A DNA stretch of 64,000 nt from an uncultured Muribaculaceae bacterium (GCA_902494515.1 CABUTS010000004.1:1-64000); one strand, 5' to 3'. Positions 7,210-17,064 are shown, counted from the first letter of the stretch. The notes: generated by a model not told the origin, from the sequence alone. A program made the numbers and translations.

Positions 7210-9856
7210 CACGTTTGTTGTACTGTTTCTCCTCGAGAAGGTCTTCCAAAGTCAGGTGCATGCGGTAACGCCAGTAGTGCGGGCAAACCGCCGGCTCGTT
7301 GATCTGTTCCTTGTAGGGGTTTTCGCGGCGGATTTTGCCGTCGATCGACAGCCAGTCCTGAAGCGGCAGGATGCAGAGCATAGCCGGCGATTTGAGGTTC
7401 TGGTCGATGATTTTCTCGCAGAGCCAGGGTTCGGCGAACATCGGAGCGCCCCCCTCTTCGTGCAGCATATTGTTGTAGAAACGCTGGGAAACTTCGCGGT
7501 CCTGTTCCCACCACTGACGGATGCCGGGCATATCGTGGGTGGAGGTGGTGCAGACGGTGTAGTAGGGATAGTTTGCGGGGTTGCCGAACTCCTCGCGGGG
7601 ATTCTTAGGCATGCGCTGGATGTCGAGGGTCAGGATTTCGAGGGCCGACATCACCGCGGGTACGCAGTCGGGAATCATGCCGAGGTCTTCGGCACAGGTG
7701 AGCATGTCGGTGGCGTCGATGAGCGGGGGGAGCTTCCACATTGCCTTGCCGTACCAGAAGTCGTTGTGGCGGTGGTAGAAGAAGTCGTTGTAGAGGCGGT
7801 CGAAGCACCAGCGCTCGTAGTCGGTCAGCGAACGGTAGATGTAGGTGAACTGGGCCGAGATGCGGGGATGGTATTTCCCCTTCTCATAGGGATCTTCGAT
7901 GAAGAGCACCTGGTCGATGAGACCGAGCAGGGCGTTGCAGAGCTTGGTGTTCTTCTCGTCCTTGGGTTCGTTGGCGAAGTAATCGGCAACCTTACGCTGG
8001 GTGGCGAATTCGCGGCGGAGACGGTAGCGGCCGTATCCGGCGTCGACCAGGAAGCGCTTGCGGGCCTCGTCGGTGTATTCCCCGAAGAAGTCATGGAGGA
8101 AGTAGTCCATGATGTAGGGTGTTGTCTGGAGGTCGACGTCGAGCCAGAAGTCGTAGCTGTTGCGCAGTTCGTCGGGGTGGAACGGCAGGGCGGGATTGAA
8201 CACGCCGAGCAGACCGTGGAGCTGATCCGTCGGAATCTGCCAGATGCGGAAGAAGCCGAGCACATGGTCGATGCGGTATACATCGAAGTATTCGGCCATC
8301 TTGCGGAAGCGTGCCTTCCACCAGGCGAAACCGTCGCGGTTCATCTCCTCCCAGTTGTAGGTCGGGAAGCCCCAGTTCTGGCCGAGAACCGAGAAGTCAT
8401 CCGGGGGAGCGCCGGCCTGGCAGTCGAGATTGAACAGGCGGGGCGAAATCCAGGCGTCGACGCTGGTGCGGGAGATGCCGATGGGTATGTCGCCCTTGAT
8501 GGCTACGCCGTGAGCGTGGGCATAGTCGCGGACCTCGCGCATCTGCTTGTCGAGGTTATATTGCAGCCAGCAGACGTAGTCGATATCCTCCTGATGCTCC
8601 TTGATGAATTTGTCGACGGCAGATTTGCTGTAGCTGGCATATTTGCCCCACTTCGAGAAATCGGCGGTGCCGTTGAGGTCGCGGAGCACGCAGTAGGCGG
8701 CGTACGGTATGAGCCATGAGCTGTTGTCCTTTACGAACTTGCGGAACGCCGGAGCCTTGCAGGACTTCTCGCCGACCTCCTTGAACAACTCGCGGGTATA
8801 TTCGTTCTTGGCGTTGTTTACGCGCTCGTAGTCAATCTCCTCGAGGGCATTGAGTTCCTTGGTGAGGTTGTTGAAGTACTCCTGACGATGCGGGTCGGAG
8901 AGGGTTCCGAGCGACTGCAGGTTCAGGTACATCGGGTGTAGCGCGAAGGTTGAGTTGGCGTTATAGGGATAGGAGTCGGTCCAGGTGTGGGTCATGGTGG
9001 TGTCGTTGACCGGGAGCACCTGAATGAAGCGCTGACCGGTGAGGGCGGCCCAGTCGACCATCAGCTTGAGGTCGTAGAATTCGCCGACACCGAAGTCCTT
9101 CTCGCTGCGGAGCGAGAACACGGGGATTGCTACGCCGGCACCGCGCCAGGGGCGTTTCGGGTTGATGAAACGCATGCCTGCCTGCACCATCGAGAGGCCG
9201 CGGGTGGCGGGATCTACGGTCATCGAGCGGTTGCCGTTCCCTTCCCAGCAGACTACGGCGCCGTTGTCTTTCTTGAGGATGAGGAACTTAAACTCTACGT
9301 TCTTGGCCATCTTGTCGAGGGGCACCACGCAGTTCCAGGTGGGGAACGAGGCGTCGCTCATAATCACGCCGTTGGCGGGTTCCCAGTTGCCGAGGGCATC
9401 GCAGTCGCCGCAGACGGCCAGGACTTCGTCGGGGGCGACCATCGGGGCGTCGCAGCTGATCAGTATCGAGTCGGGGGTGACGACCGGGGGAAGGGCGCGC
9501 CCCTGACGGCGGCATACGCAGTCGGTGAAGACCACGGAGTAGAACGGTTTATCCCAGGGCTGGTCCTGCCAGCGGTCGAAAACTTCGTAGGATTTCACAC
9601 CCGGGCCGGGGATGAAGCGGTGGCCGTGGCCCCATTCATCCTTGCGGAAACCGTTGTCGTGCTGCACGAAGTAGCGGTAGGTGAAAGCGGGTGTGTCGTC
9701 GGGGAGCTCCATCTGGAGTTTCCAGGTCTGCTCACCGTTAAGTGTGAGCTTTGCCGCTTTGGCATAGTCGCCGTTGCCGAACTGCGGGATATCGGCTACG
9801 AAGTAGACCGATTCGCCCCAGTTGGTGCGGTAGTCGACATTGAATGACAGTATCAT
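7178..9856 (-). CDS. malQ: 4-alpha-glucanotransferase (GH77) with two starch-binding domains
   Basis: An 892-residue disproportionating enzyme that transfers alpha-1,4-glucan chains in cytoplasmic maltodextrin and glycogen metabolism. Two CBM20-like domains occupy about residues 1-115 and 130-240, as in plant DPE2; the GH77 barrel fills the rest. Catalytic motifs are visible: RIDHVLGFFRIW with the nucleophile Asp, EDLGMIPD with the acid/base region, and STHDM with the third carboxylate Asp. There is no signal peptide, which fits a cytoplasmic site. Starts at ATG 9856. It is monocistronic and convergent with the ClC gene, overlapping it by 32 bp. A tandem 27-bp duplication lies 40 bp upstream and may hold its promoter. 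Confidence 0.92.
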   Translation of the reverse strand: MILSFNVDYRTNWGESVYFVADIPQFGNGDYAKAAKLTLNGEQTWKLQMELPDDTPAFTYRYFVQHDNGFRKDEWGHGHRFIPGPGVKSYEVFDRWQDQPWDKPFYSVVFTDCVCRRQGRALPPVVTPDSILISCDAPMVAPDEVLAVCGDCDALGNWEPANGVIMSDASFPTWNCVVPLDKMAKNVEFKFLILKKDNGAVVCWEGNGNRSMTVDPATRGLSMVQAGMRFINPKRPWRGAGVAIPVFSLRSEKDFGVGEFYDLKLMVDWAALTGQRFIQVLPVNDTTMTHTWTDSYPYNANSTFALHPMYLNLQSLGTLSDPHRQEYFNNLTKELNALEEIDYERVNNAKNEYTRELFKEVGEKSCKAPAFRKFVKDNSSWLIPYAAYCVLRDLNGTADFSKWGKYASYSKSAVDKFIKEHQEDIDYVCWLQYNLDKQMREVRDYAHAHGVAIKGDIPIGISRTSVDAWISPRLFNLDCQAGAPPDDFSVLGQNWGFPTYNWEEMNRDGFAWWKARFRKMAEYFDVYRIDHVLGFFRIWQIPTDQLHGLLGVFNPALPFHPDELRNSYDFWLDVDLQTTPYIMDYFLHDFFGEYTDEARKRFLVDAGYGRYRLRREFATQRKVADYFANEPKDEKNTKLCNALLGLIDQVLFIEDPYEKGKYHPRISAQFTYIYRSLTDYERWCFDRLYNDFFYHRHNDFWYGKAMWKLPPLIDATDMLTCAEDLGMIPDCVPAVMSALEILTLDIQRMPKNPREEFGNPANYPYYTVCTTSTHDMPGIRQWWEQDREVSQRFYNNMLHEEGGAPMFAEPWLCEKIIDQNLKSPAMLCILPLQDWLSIDGKIRRENPYKEQINEPAVCPHYWRYRMHLTLEDLLEEKQYNKRVSDLVEGSGR

Positions 9857-9895
9857 AGGTATTGATGTCGGTAGTTTATGTGAGTAAGATATCTA

Positions 9896-9951
9896 TTCTG
9901 AAGTTTTTCAAAGGCAACCCTTTTCTGAAGTTTTTTCAAAGGCAACCCTTT
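9896..9951. repeat. 27-bp tandem duplication upstream of malQ
   Basis: Two nearly identical copies (9896-9922 and 9923-9951; the second has one extra T in its T-run). On the minus strand each copy supplies a CCTTTG. The distal TTTG and the proximal TGCCTTTG are 20 bp apart, which is the -33/-7 spacing of Bacteroidetes promoters, so the duplication may itself have built the malQ promoter. Confidence 0.8.
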
Positions 9952-9968
9952 AGCGGGGAAATGCTGTA

Positions 9969-10865
9969 TTACAGCAGCTTGATGGAGATGTAGCGCTTGG
10001 GATGGGCCTTGACGTCGATGAGGAGGGAGTCGAGGGCTGCCGAAGCGTTGGTCAGGTTGTTGTAGAGCTGACGGTCGTGGGTGAGGGCGCCGAACGAGGA
10101 GTTCGGATCGTTGAGCTGGGCTGTCAGGGTCTTCAGGTTGTCGGAGACCTCCATCAGGTTGGTCAGCAGCGAATCCACGGGGAGATCCTTGAGGTTACCG
10201 GAGAGGTCGGCCAGGTCGGCGGTGATCTGGTTTACGTTGCCGGTGATGCCGTCGACGTTCTCGACAACGGGGGGAAGTTTGGCCACTGTGCCGTTGATTG
10301 AGCGCATCAGCTTGTCGATCTGCAGGGTGATGTCGTCGAGCCGGGCGATGGATTTCTGCAGCGCGGGGTCACCGGTGAGGGTGTTGAGGTTCACCAGCAG
10401 TGTGTCGACCTTCGGGATGATGGCGTTTACTTTCGGCATCAGGTCGCCGGAAACGCTCTCCATCATGCCGGAGGCGGTCTCGGCGGTCAGCATGGAGCCG
10501 ACCTCTTCGTAGGTCTTGGCGTCGGTGAAATGCAGGGCAACGGTGGCGGTGCCGAGCAGGTCGGATTCGATTACGGCCTTGGAGCCGGTGGGGATGCGGA
10601 GCTCTTTGTCGAGCGAGAGTTCCACCATCACGTGGCCGGGGTTGTCGTATTCGTAATAGATGTCGCGCACCTGACCGATTTTGAAGCCGTTGAGGGTGAC
10701 GGGAGCCGAAACCTGGAGGCCTGCGACGTTGGTGTAGGAGGCTTTATAGAAATTCACGGGTGTGAAGATGTTCACCCCTTTGAGGAAATCGATTCCCATG
10801 AAAAGGATGGCGAGGGCAATGATTACGCATCCGCCGATGATAATTTCTTTTTTAATACCGTTCAT
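9969..10865 (-). CDS. MlaD/MCE-family lipid transport protein
   Basis: A 298-residue protein with one N-terminal membrane anchor (residues 6-28), one MCE domain (about 38-115, with VAGLQVSAPVTLNGFKIG), and a long helical C-terminus. MCE proteins form periplasmic rings that carry phospholipids between inner and outer membrane with an ABC transporter (MlaEF). No MlaE or MlaF gene is next to it here; the partner genes must lie elsewhere, as is common in Bacteroidetes. It follows the amidase gene by 39 bp on the same strand, so both are probably co-transcribed, linking it to envelope upkeep. Confidence 0.85.
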   Translation of the reverse strand: MNGIKKEIIIGGCVIIALAILFMGIDFLKGVNIFTPVNFYKASYTNVAGLQVSAPVTLNGFKIGQVRDIYYEYDNPGHVMVELSLDKELRIPTGSKAVIESDLLGTATVALHFTDAKTYEEVGSMLTAETASGMMESVSGDLMPKVNAIIPKVDTLLVNLNTLTGDPALQKSIARLDDITLQIDKLMRSINGTVAKLPPVVENVDGITGNVNQITADLADLSGNLKDLPVDSLLTNLMEVSDNLKTLTAQLNDPNSSFGALTHDRQLYNNLTNASAALDSLLIDVKAHPKRYISIKLL

Positions 10866-10904
10866 TTAATGTATGTGTGAACTAAGTTTATATTATACGA
10901 ACAA

Positions 10905-11765
10905 TTAAAGAAGCTTAACGTTCACGTCGCGGTCCAGCAGCGCCGGGCCGTAGGTGTTGAGGTAGCTTCCGAAGGCGTTATAGATGGCGCGGGCCATCTT
11001 TTCACAACCTTTTTCCGAGTCGAGGAATTTCTCGGAGGTCGGGTTGCAGATGAAGTCCAGCTCCACGAGCACCGCCGGCATGGAGGTGGCCCAGAGGACC
11101 CAGAACCCGGCCTGACGCACTCCCATGAGGTCGCGGCCGGCCATGGTGTGGAGGTTGGTGTGGATGGCATCAGCCAGAGCAATGCTTTTGTCCATGTTCA
11201 CGCTTTGGGTGAATTCGAAGAGGATGTCACCCTCGAGCGAATCGGGGTCGAAGTCGGCATACAGCTCCTTATGGTCCGGCTCCATCTCCATCACATCGTT
11301 CTCGCGCTTAGCAACCTCCAGGTTCTCAGCGGTTTTGTGAAGCCCGAGCGTGTAAACCGAGCATCCGGCGATGGTCTTGCGGCGCTTGTTCTTTTTAGCC
11401 ACCGAGTTGACATGGATGGATATGAACAGGTCGCTGTGGGCATTGTTGGCGATGTCGGCACGCCCCTGCAGTGGCACGAACCGGTCGTCGGAACGGGTCA
11501 TGATCACGTCGCAGTAGTCGTCCATATGCGTCTCGATGAGGTCGCGCACCATCCGGGCCACGCGCAGCACGATGGTTTTCTCGTTGGTTTTCAGGCCGAT
11601 ACAGCCGAAATCCTTGCCGCCGTGACCGGGATCCAGACACAGCGTGAACTTCTTGTTGCCATCCTCATCGACCGACTTCCCGCACACCTCAGCCGGGCAA
11701 AGCACGGCCAGCAGCAGCGCCGAAAGCAGCGCCAGACAGCAACGAAGTATGCGGTTACGTTTCAT
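10905..11765 (-). CDS. N-acetylmuramoyl-L-alanine amidase (Amidase_3)
   Basis: A 286-residue periplasmic zinc amidase that cuts the bond between MurNAc and L-Ala in peptidoglycan. After a signal peptide (about 1-28) come the zinc-site motifs: DPGHGG (first His), NEKTIVL (Glu), SIHVNS (second His), and near the end ELDFICN with the catalytic Glu. The frame is open to 11816, but a TAATTTTG promoter element at 11784-11791 lies inside that extension, so ATG 11765 is chosen. No SPOR or LysM domain is attached. Likely co-transcribed with the MlaD-like gene. Confidence 0.88.
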   Translation of the reverse strand: MKRNRILRCCLALLSALLLAVLCPAEVCGKSVDEDGNKKFTLCLDPGHGGKDFGCIGLKTNEKTIVLRVARMVRDLIETHMDDYCDVIMTRSDDRFVPLQGRADIANNAHSDLFISIHVNSVAKKNKRRKTIAGCSVYTLGLHKTAENLEVAKRENDVMEMEPDHKELYADFDPDSLEGDILFEFTQSVNMDKSIALADAIHTNLHTMAGRDLMGVRQAGFWVLWATSMPAVLVELDFICNPTSEKFLDSEKGCEKMARAIYNAFGSYLNTYGPALLDRDVNVKLL

Positions 11766-11954
11766 GATTACACATTTTCTCCACAAAATTAACAAAACTC
11801 CTGAAATAAACCGCAATCAAAATGAAAAAAACACCCTAATCCACCAATTATTTTTTCATTTATCACAACATCTTCCTCTCCCCCACCGAATTTTCGCCCC
11901 TTCACCTCCTCCAAAGTATATAGCCGGCGGCGTGTAGCGCTGATACGAGAAGGT

Positions 11955-14900
11955 TTATATGGGTTTGATCATGGATTCGATGAAGGCGATTTCAGTGTCA
12001 GACAGCTGATAGATCTTGTAGAGCTGACGGTCGATGTCTGCCAAATCCTTGCTCCAGTCGATAGTGCTCTTATTTGTGAAGTCTTGCAGGGGAATGTACT
12101 TCCAGGTTTCACGAGTGTTGTCTTGAGTGACTTTTAAAATACCAAGCAGGGCTCTTGCAAATTTTGAGCGTATATATTTCAGGCAAGCCTGAGCTTCTTT
12201 GTCGGTTTTGAAATTGCCGATGCTTAAGAACGTGCTTGTATGTCCAACCATGGGGTGACCTATTATCGGCTGTCCGATGATTGGCGTCGATTCAACCTCT
12301 CCGATTGCCCCGGAGCCATTACTTTTTGGTATGATGATTTTGAAATGCTCAAAATTATCAGGCTCTTTGATATAAGACCGCTTAATCCATTTATATAACC
12401 GCTCACCATTTTGGCGGCCATATATCCGAACATATTGTTCTCCATCTTCGGGCCTATTGTCAAAAAACAGCTCAGGGAATACATCAAAGGCGGATGTTCC
12501 GAGATCATATCTATGTCCCTTGCTTTGTCGGGAATCTAACGCAGGATTATCGTTATATAAAGTTTCGGTGACCTTATATAAATCTCGACCATATACAATA
12601 TCTGAAAATGGTTTGAATTTATTACTATAAACTTTTTCCCGGACAGAGTTTAGCTCTTTATGAGTGGAAAAACTTCCAATATGGCCGAAATTCATATTGT
12701 TATTCCATGAAGATATGGCCACCCCGCCAGGCAAATCAACATTTGGGAAAATCTCCGAAGATTTTGCGCTGTAATTCAAAATTTTAAAATGGTCATTGTT
12801 AAGAAACCACGAATTCCAATTTTTGGGTGTCCGACCTGCATTAAACAGGAATCTTCCCGGGTGGATCAATATTGCTTGTTCACTGAGCTTGGTTGCGAGT
12901 TCAATGAACAAATGATAAATGGGATCGGAACCGCCGGCATTACCATTTGCGGCAAGATGATACGGAGGATTCCCTATGATTGTATTTATTTTCATTGTTG
13001 TTCCTAAAATGTCTTTGATTGTCAGATCTTTGCCGTTTTTCTTGTCGGCGAGCTTGGGGGCGATGATGTCGTAGCTTGTCTTGTCGCTGATGATATTCCT
13101 TACGTCGAGGCCGAGAGTCTTATAGGTTTTGCGGGTAAATTCATAGGCTAAACTGGAGGTACAAAGTGAATAAATCCGGGTTTTGCAGGCCTCGGGGAAT
13201 TTCTTGCCAAAGCGTTTTGTGAGCGCTACGGCAAATTCACCTTGCTTTGAAGCGATGTCAAGTACTATGCCATTGTTCTCAAAGAGATTATCGGGTAGCA
13301 TAGCCACCATATTGTCCGCAGTTTTTGTAGGGGTAATAATCTCGGATTCAGATAAACGCCTGCAGCGTTTAAGAACTATGTCGACCATTTCATCCTGCGA
13401 GAGGTCCGTGCGGTTACCCGTATAATTTGTATCATTGATGCTGTTGTTAAGCATCAATAATGTCCATGGCTGGCTGGATGCAATGACTTCAAGGACTTCT
13501 TTAGTCAAGCCCAGATGTCGTGAAATACGCTTGTTCTCGCCTTTGTCAAGCCTACGAATCACATCTTTGAGCGAGGCAACTCTATCAGATGTCAGAAAAG
13601 CAAAATAGAGAATCAGCGAAAAATATGAGGCAAGTTTGTCTGCCAGATTATTTTCTTTGTCTTTTTCCTTTTTGTTCTTTTCCGAAGAAGTTGATTCACT
13701 GTTTAAAGTTCCTTCTTTTGTCGGATTTCCGTCGTCACCCTCGTCATCAATGGCATTGGCTTTCATTGTTATGCCGCCCTTACTGTCGATTCGGTTAAGT
13801 CCGGAGATGGCCTTCAGTATCTCAGCATTTTCAAGAAGATTGCGGTCTACAGGTATTGTTTCAGCCTCTTCGGGGATGCCTCGGGCTTGGGAATATTTCC
13901 GGATTTCATCCATAAGATCTGCGGCATCAAGCTGGCGGAGTTTGTGGTGATCCAGAAAAATTACAGGCGAAGATTCAAGCTCCTCATTGAGGAATCCCTG
14001 CAAGTCACTTTTTCCTCTCAGAAGCTGAGTGGAACTATAGATAAGACATTTCTGCTCTTGCAGCCTGAACATTCTCTGAGGGTCAAAATCCACAAGCAAC
14101 GTCTGTGGCTTCATATCATACTTGACTATGGTGCCGTCGGAATTGCGGTATGTTTTTATGAACTGATTCTGAAGCCGGAAAGTAGCCTGATCATATTCCT
14201 CAGGTGAAAAAGACTCCCTGAGATAAATCATGGTGTCCCATTCAGGCACAGTGACACCTGTCAGCATCTTATTAACTGTCAGTGAGAGTGTCTTTTGACC
14301 ATTGGCTTCGTACTCACTGATTTTGTGAGCAAGAGTCTGAACGTTATTGCTCGAATCATGGCCGGTGATATTTAATATCTCATAATCAGACAGATTTTTG
14401 AATTTATCTCTGTTTGCCTCAATCAGAGTTGCCATGGCATCGCAGGATGCCTTGAAAGGAAGAACCATCACAATATGGTGGCACAGTTTCCCCTGCTTGA
14501 TACGTTCATTGTCAAGGAATCCAAGTACATTTTTATCATCCTTTGTACCGTCAATGGCTTGTAGGAATGAAAGCACTTCTCGTTCATGATGGAATTTCCG
14601 ATGCTTGCCACCTTTATTATCTTTAGCAATCGAAAGTGGCTTGAAAAGTTCAGAAAATTTCACCGAAGCACCTGCCGCCTCCAACTCACCGATAACACTC
14701 AGTGACTCCTCGTTAAGATTGAAAGCAAACCGAACCATCTGAGGGAAACCGAAATAGGGATTATTCCATTCCTCTATCGGTTGTCCGTCAGCGGTCTTGA
14801 CATCAACATGTGAATCAAACCAGTCGTCGCGAGCTTTCAGAATGTCAGGATAACGTACGCAGGCAATAATCTCATCTTTATTGAACTCATTGGTCATCAG

Positions 14901-15953
14901 GATGCGATAAGGCGTCCCCGAAAGGTGAAGCGTATATTGGCGCTTGATGCTTTTAAGTTCCTTATCAAGTTCGTCCAGACTTTCGGATCTTCTGACTTTA
15001 TCTTCCTCCACATTATATAAAGGATCTCCATATTTAGGTGCACGTGCTCCGAAATGAGTTTCGTCGACTATAACCATGCCCCATTTTCGCCTGGCCTCAA
15101 AAATCTTTTTATGCTTGGCTTTAATAGTCGGTCCTTGAATATCCTGAAGGGTTACGAACACTACAACCGTGTTACCCTCCGCAATTTCCTTGTCGATATC
15201 AAGACTATTGAGATTTTTTTTATCGAAGAACTTGAAGTTTTTGAATTCGGTGATACCTTGTACGTTTCTTTTCCATTCAGATGCAACGTCAGCCTTGGCC
15301 GAAACAACTATGATGGATTTAAGATTTTTCCTCTTGGCGCAACATAGGGCTGTAAAGGTTTTGCCGAAGCGCATTACAGCATACATCAGCATCTTTTTCC
15401 GGCCTTTGTCGCATGCCTTCAGAAAATTATTGACAACCTTTTCCTGATTTTCGCGAAGCTTAAACTCCAAATTGCGCTCATACCCTTTTTCAACTTCTTT
15501 TAATGATGCTGCCGAGTATAATTTATAAGATGAAGTCGGAGAATTTGAATTTATACGGATGAAATCTACAGCATCATCTATATCCTTGATTTCGGTATCA
15601 AGGTAAAACTCGGATGAAATATGATACGGCCCGAAAGCCTCAGGACCCATAGCCTTACGCCCTTTCTCCTCCTCGAGGTAGCGGTGCACCGCATGGTCGC
15701 GGAAGAAGTTTTCCTCCACCATTGCACTCCATTTCCATCTGGAATCATAGGTAAATGGTAGTCCGCAATAGATTTTTCTCCACTCATCAATGCGGACATC
15801 AACTTCACGAAATGTGTCGCCAATCTTGTAGCTCGGCGGGAAAGTATCTATGCGAAATGCATAAATGTGAGGCTCCTGCCGTCCTTTAATGATATTAAGA
15901 ACGGATTCATCAATTAGTTGAGGTTGTATGTCGGGTAGATTATTGTCAGTCAC
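11955..15953 (-). CDS. GIY-YIG nuclease / SF2 helicase / N6-adenine methylase restriction protein
   Basis: A 1332-residue single-chain restriction-modification protein. Order seen: an N-terminal GIY-YIG-like domain (IYAF near residue 31, YKIG near 42, an Arg near 52, SSEFY near 114); an SF2 translocase with Walker A RFGKT near 195, VDETH near 296, LSGTPY near 346 and QATFRLQNQ near 591; a Lys/Asp/Glu-rich linker near 790; a methyltransferase with LDIASKQGEF near 897 and GNPPYHL near 995; and a C-terminal specificity-like region. The frame is open to 16055, but GTG 15953 gives an 8-nt overlap with the upstream stop, typical of coupling, and retains the nuclease domain. The layout resembles Type ISP enzymes with the Mrr domain exchanged. 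GC is lower than in flanking genes, suggesting transfer. Confidence 0.75.
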   Translation of the reverse strand: MTDNNLPDIQPQLIDESVLNIIKGRQEPHIYAFRIDTFPPSYKIGDTFREVDVRIDEWRKIYCGLPFTYDSRWKWSAMVEENFFRDHAVHRYLEEEKGRKAMGPEAFGPYHISSEFYLDTEIKDIDDAVDFIRINSNSPTSSYKLYSAASLKEVEKGYERNLEFKLRENQEKVVNNFLKACDKGRKKMLMYAVMRFGKTFTALCCAKRKNLKSIIVVSAKADVASEWKRNVQGITEFKNFKFFDKKNLNSLDIDKEIAEGNTVVVFVTLQDIQGPTIKAKHKKIFEARRKWGMVIVDETHFGARAPKYGDPLYNVEEDKVRRSESLDELDKELKSIKRQYTLHLSGTPYRILMTNEFNKDEIIACVRYPDILKARDDWFDSHVDVKTADGQPIEEWNNPYFGFPQMVRFAFNLNEESLSVIGELEAAGASVKFSELFKPLSIAKDNKGGKHRKFHHEREVLSFLQAIDGTKDDKNVLGFLDNERIKQGKLCHHIVMVLPFKASCDAMATLIEANRDKFKNLSDYEILNITGHDSSNNVQTLAHKISEYEANGQKTLSLTVNKMLTGVTVPEWDTMIYLRESFSPEEYDQATFRLQNQFIKTYRNSDGTIVKYDMKPQTLLVDFDPQRMFRLQEQKCLIYSSTQLLRGKSDLQGFLNEELESSPVIFLDHHKLRQLDAADLMDEIRKYSQARGIPEEAETIPVDRNLLENAEILKAISGLNRIDSKGGITMKANAIDDEGDDGNPTKEGTLNSESTSSEKNKKEKDKENNLADKLASYFSLILYFAFLTSDRVASLKDVIRRLDKGENKRISRHLGLTKEVLEVIASSQPWTLLMLNNSINDTNYTGNRTDLSQDEMVDIVLKRCRRLSESEIITPTKTADNMVAMLPDNLFENNGIVLDIASKQGEFAVALTKRFGKKFPEACKTRIYSLCTSSLAYEFTRKTYKTLGLDVRNIISDKTSYDIIAPKLADKKNGKDLTIKDILGTTMKINTIIGNPPYHLAANGNAGGSDPIYHLFIELATKLSEQAILIHPGRFLFNAGRTPKNWNSWFLNNDHFKILNYSAKSSEIFPNVDLPGGVAISSWNNNMNFGHIGSFSTHKELNSVREKVYSNKFKPFSDIVYGRDLYKVTETLYNDNPALDSRQSKGHRYDLGTSAFDVFPELFFDNRPEDGEQYVRIYGRQNGERLYKWIKRSYIKEPDNFEHFKIIIPKSNGSGAIGEVESTPIIGQPIIGHPMVGHTSTFLSIGNFKTDKEAQACLKYIRSKFARALLGILKVTQDNTRETWKYIPLQDFTNKSTIDWSKDLADIDRQLYKIYQLSDTEIAFIESMIKPI

Positions 15954-16944
15954 GAAGCAAAGATATGAATTTGATGGTTTTCCCTTTTTCCCAATCCATG
16001 ATTTCGCACAGAACGCCGTTGTGTGGCCTGAATTTCTTCTTTTTGCAGCCTTCACAGGGATTAATTATAGTCTGAGTTTCTCCAAAGACATCCTTAATTT
16101 TTATAATTTCGTCATGACACGTGTCTGGTATGACACCTTTAAGACCGTCCATCTGCCAGAAGTTCCAGGAGATTATGCGGGCGATATAATTCAGCGATTC
16201 CATCTGAGGCATTTTGTCCTCACCGAATTTCGCTTGATAGTAGTCAATGAATGTCATCAGTAGATTTTCGCGGGCGAGCAGTAGGTTATCGCCCTGCCAT
16301 TCGTAACCGAGGACATTCATGAAGGCTGTCTGCGCCCATTTAAGCCAGTCGTCGATGGTCTCGGTGTTTTCACCGACAACCCGGAGCTTGCGGTCGAGCA
16401 CCCCGATACGCTGCTCAATGGGAATCGGCATGCCGGTCACGCTGTCGTATCGGCTGACGATGTATGGAGCCTCGCCGCAGGTGATTTCAAGACGGGTGTC
16501 GCGGACATAGTCGCGCCACGTTTTCCCCTTGGGGAAAGTGACTGGTGCAGGATTGGCTGTCCATGTTTTGTTCTCGAAATCTTCCTTATTGAAAACATCT
16601 TCGCGCCCGAACCATGCATTGTCGGCAAGATTATTCTGGGCATTGCAGACCCATGAAGGGGTAAAGATTTCCGCCATATCACGGCTGCGTTTTTTTTGCT
16701 GCCGGAGGCTCTTGACCGAACGAGGCACGATGACCATGCCATTGGCGCCGGTGATACGGGGAACCGTGATTTGGTCGTGATACCTGTAACCGTCGCCCAG
16801 ATGCTCATAATTGTCTGTTGCCCAGAATATATTGATCTGCTGCTTATCGCTGCTCAAAGTGTTGTCTTTGAGCAGAGCCTGAAGCAGTTCGGGCGAGATG
16901 GCCAATATATCATTCTCTTTTATGTCAACCTGCAGGTTGTTCAT
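15946..16944 (-). CDS. Restriction-modification partner protein of unknown role
   Basis: A 332-residue soluble protein, first gene of the two-gene restriction operon. It contains AEIFTPSWVCN, which resembles the motif-X stretch that opens many N6-adenine methylases, and RIISWNFWQMDG, but I see no NPPY or AdoMet motif I. It is therefore not a full methylase; it could supply the missing N-terminal methylase segment or the specificity function to the large protein. Near the C-terminus CEGCKKKK has a Cys pair. A TAACTTTG element at 16983-16990 gives a leader of about 30 nt. GC is intermediate between the large gene and the chromosome. Confidence 0.6.
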   Translation of the reverse strand: MNNLQVDIKENDILAISPELLQALLKDNTLSSDKQQINIFWATDNYEHLGDGYRYHDQITVPRITGANGMVIVPRSVKSLRQQKKRSRDMAEIFTPSWVCNAQNNLADNAWFGREDVFNKEDFENKTWTANPAPVTFPKGKTWRDYVRDTRLEITCGEAPYIVSRYDSVTGMPIPIEQRIGVLDRKLRVVGENTETIDDWLKWAQTAFMNVLGYEWQGDNLLLARENLLMTFIDYYQAKFGEDKMPQMESLNYIARIISWNFWQMDGLKGVIPDTCHDEIIKIKDVFGETQTIINPCEGCKKKKFRPHNGVLCEIMDWEKGKTIKFISLLRD

Positions 16945-16982
16945 TACAGATGTAAAATTCTTTAACAGTTCACAAGTATATG

Positions 16983-16990
16983 CAAAGTTA
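16983..16990 (-). promoter_or_regulatory. Putative -7 element of the restriction operon
   Basis: TAACTTTG on the minus strand, about 39 bp before ATG 16944. No -33 TTTG at the expected distance; another CTTTGC lies at 17003-17007. Confidence 0.5.
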
Positions 16991-17064
16991 AGAAATTTTT
17001 TGCAAAGTTTACGGGTTGGAGCGAATATATTATTGAGGAAGGGGGATATTCAGGGAATTGGGGA

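Noticed and set aside
7256..8719. Long plus-strand open frame of 487 codons inside malQ
   Set aside because: It is antisense to a well-supported GH77 gene and its Val/Glu/Ala-rich sequence is the expected shadow of a GC-rich gene; no family motif or start context.
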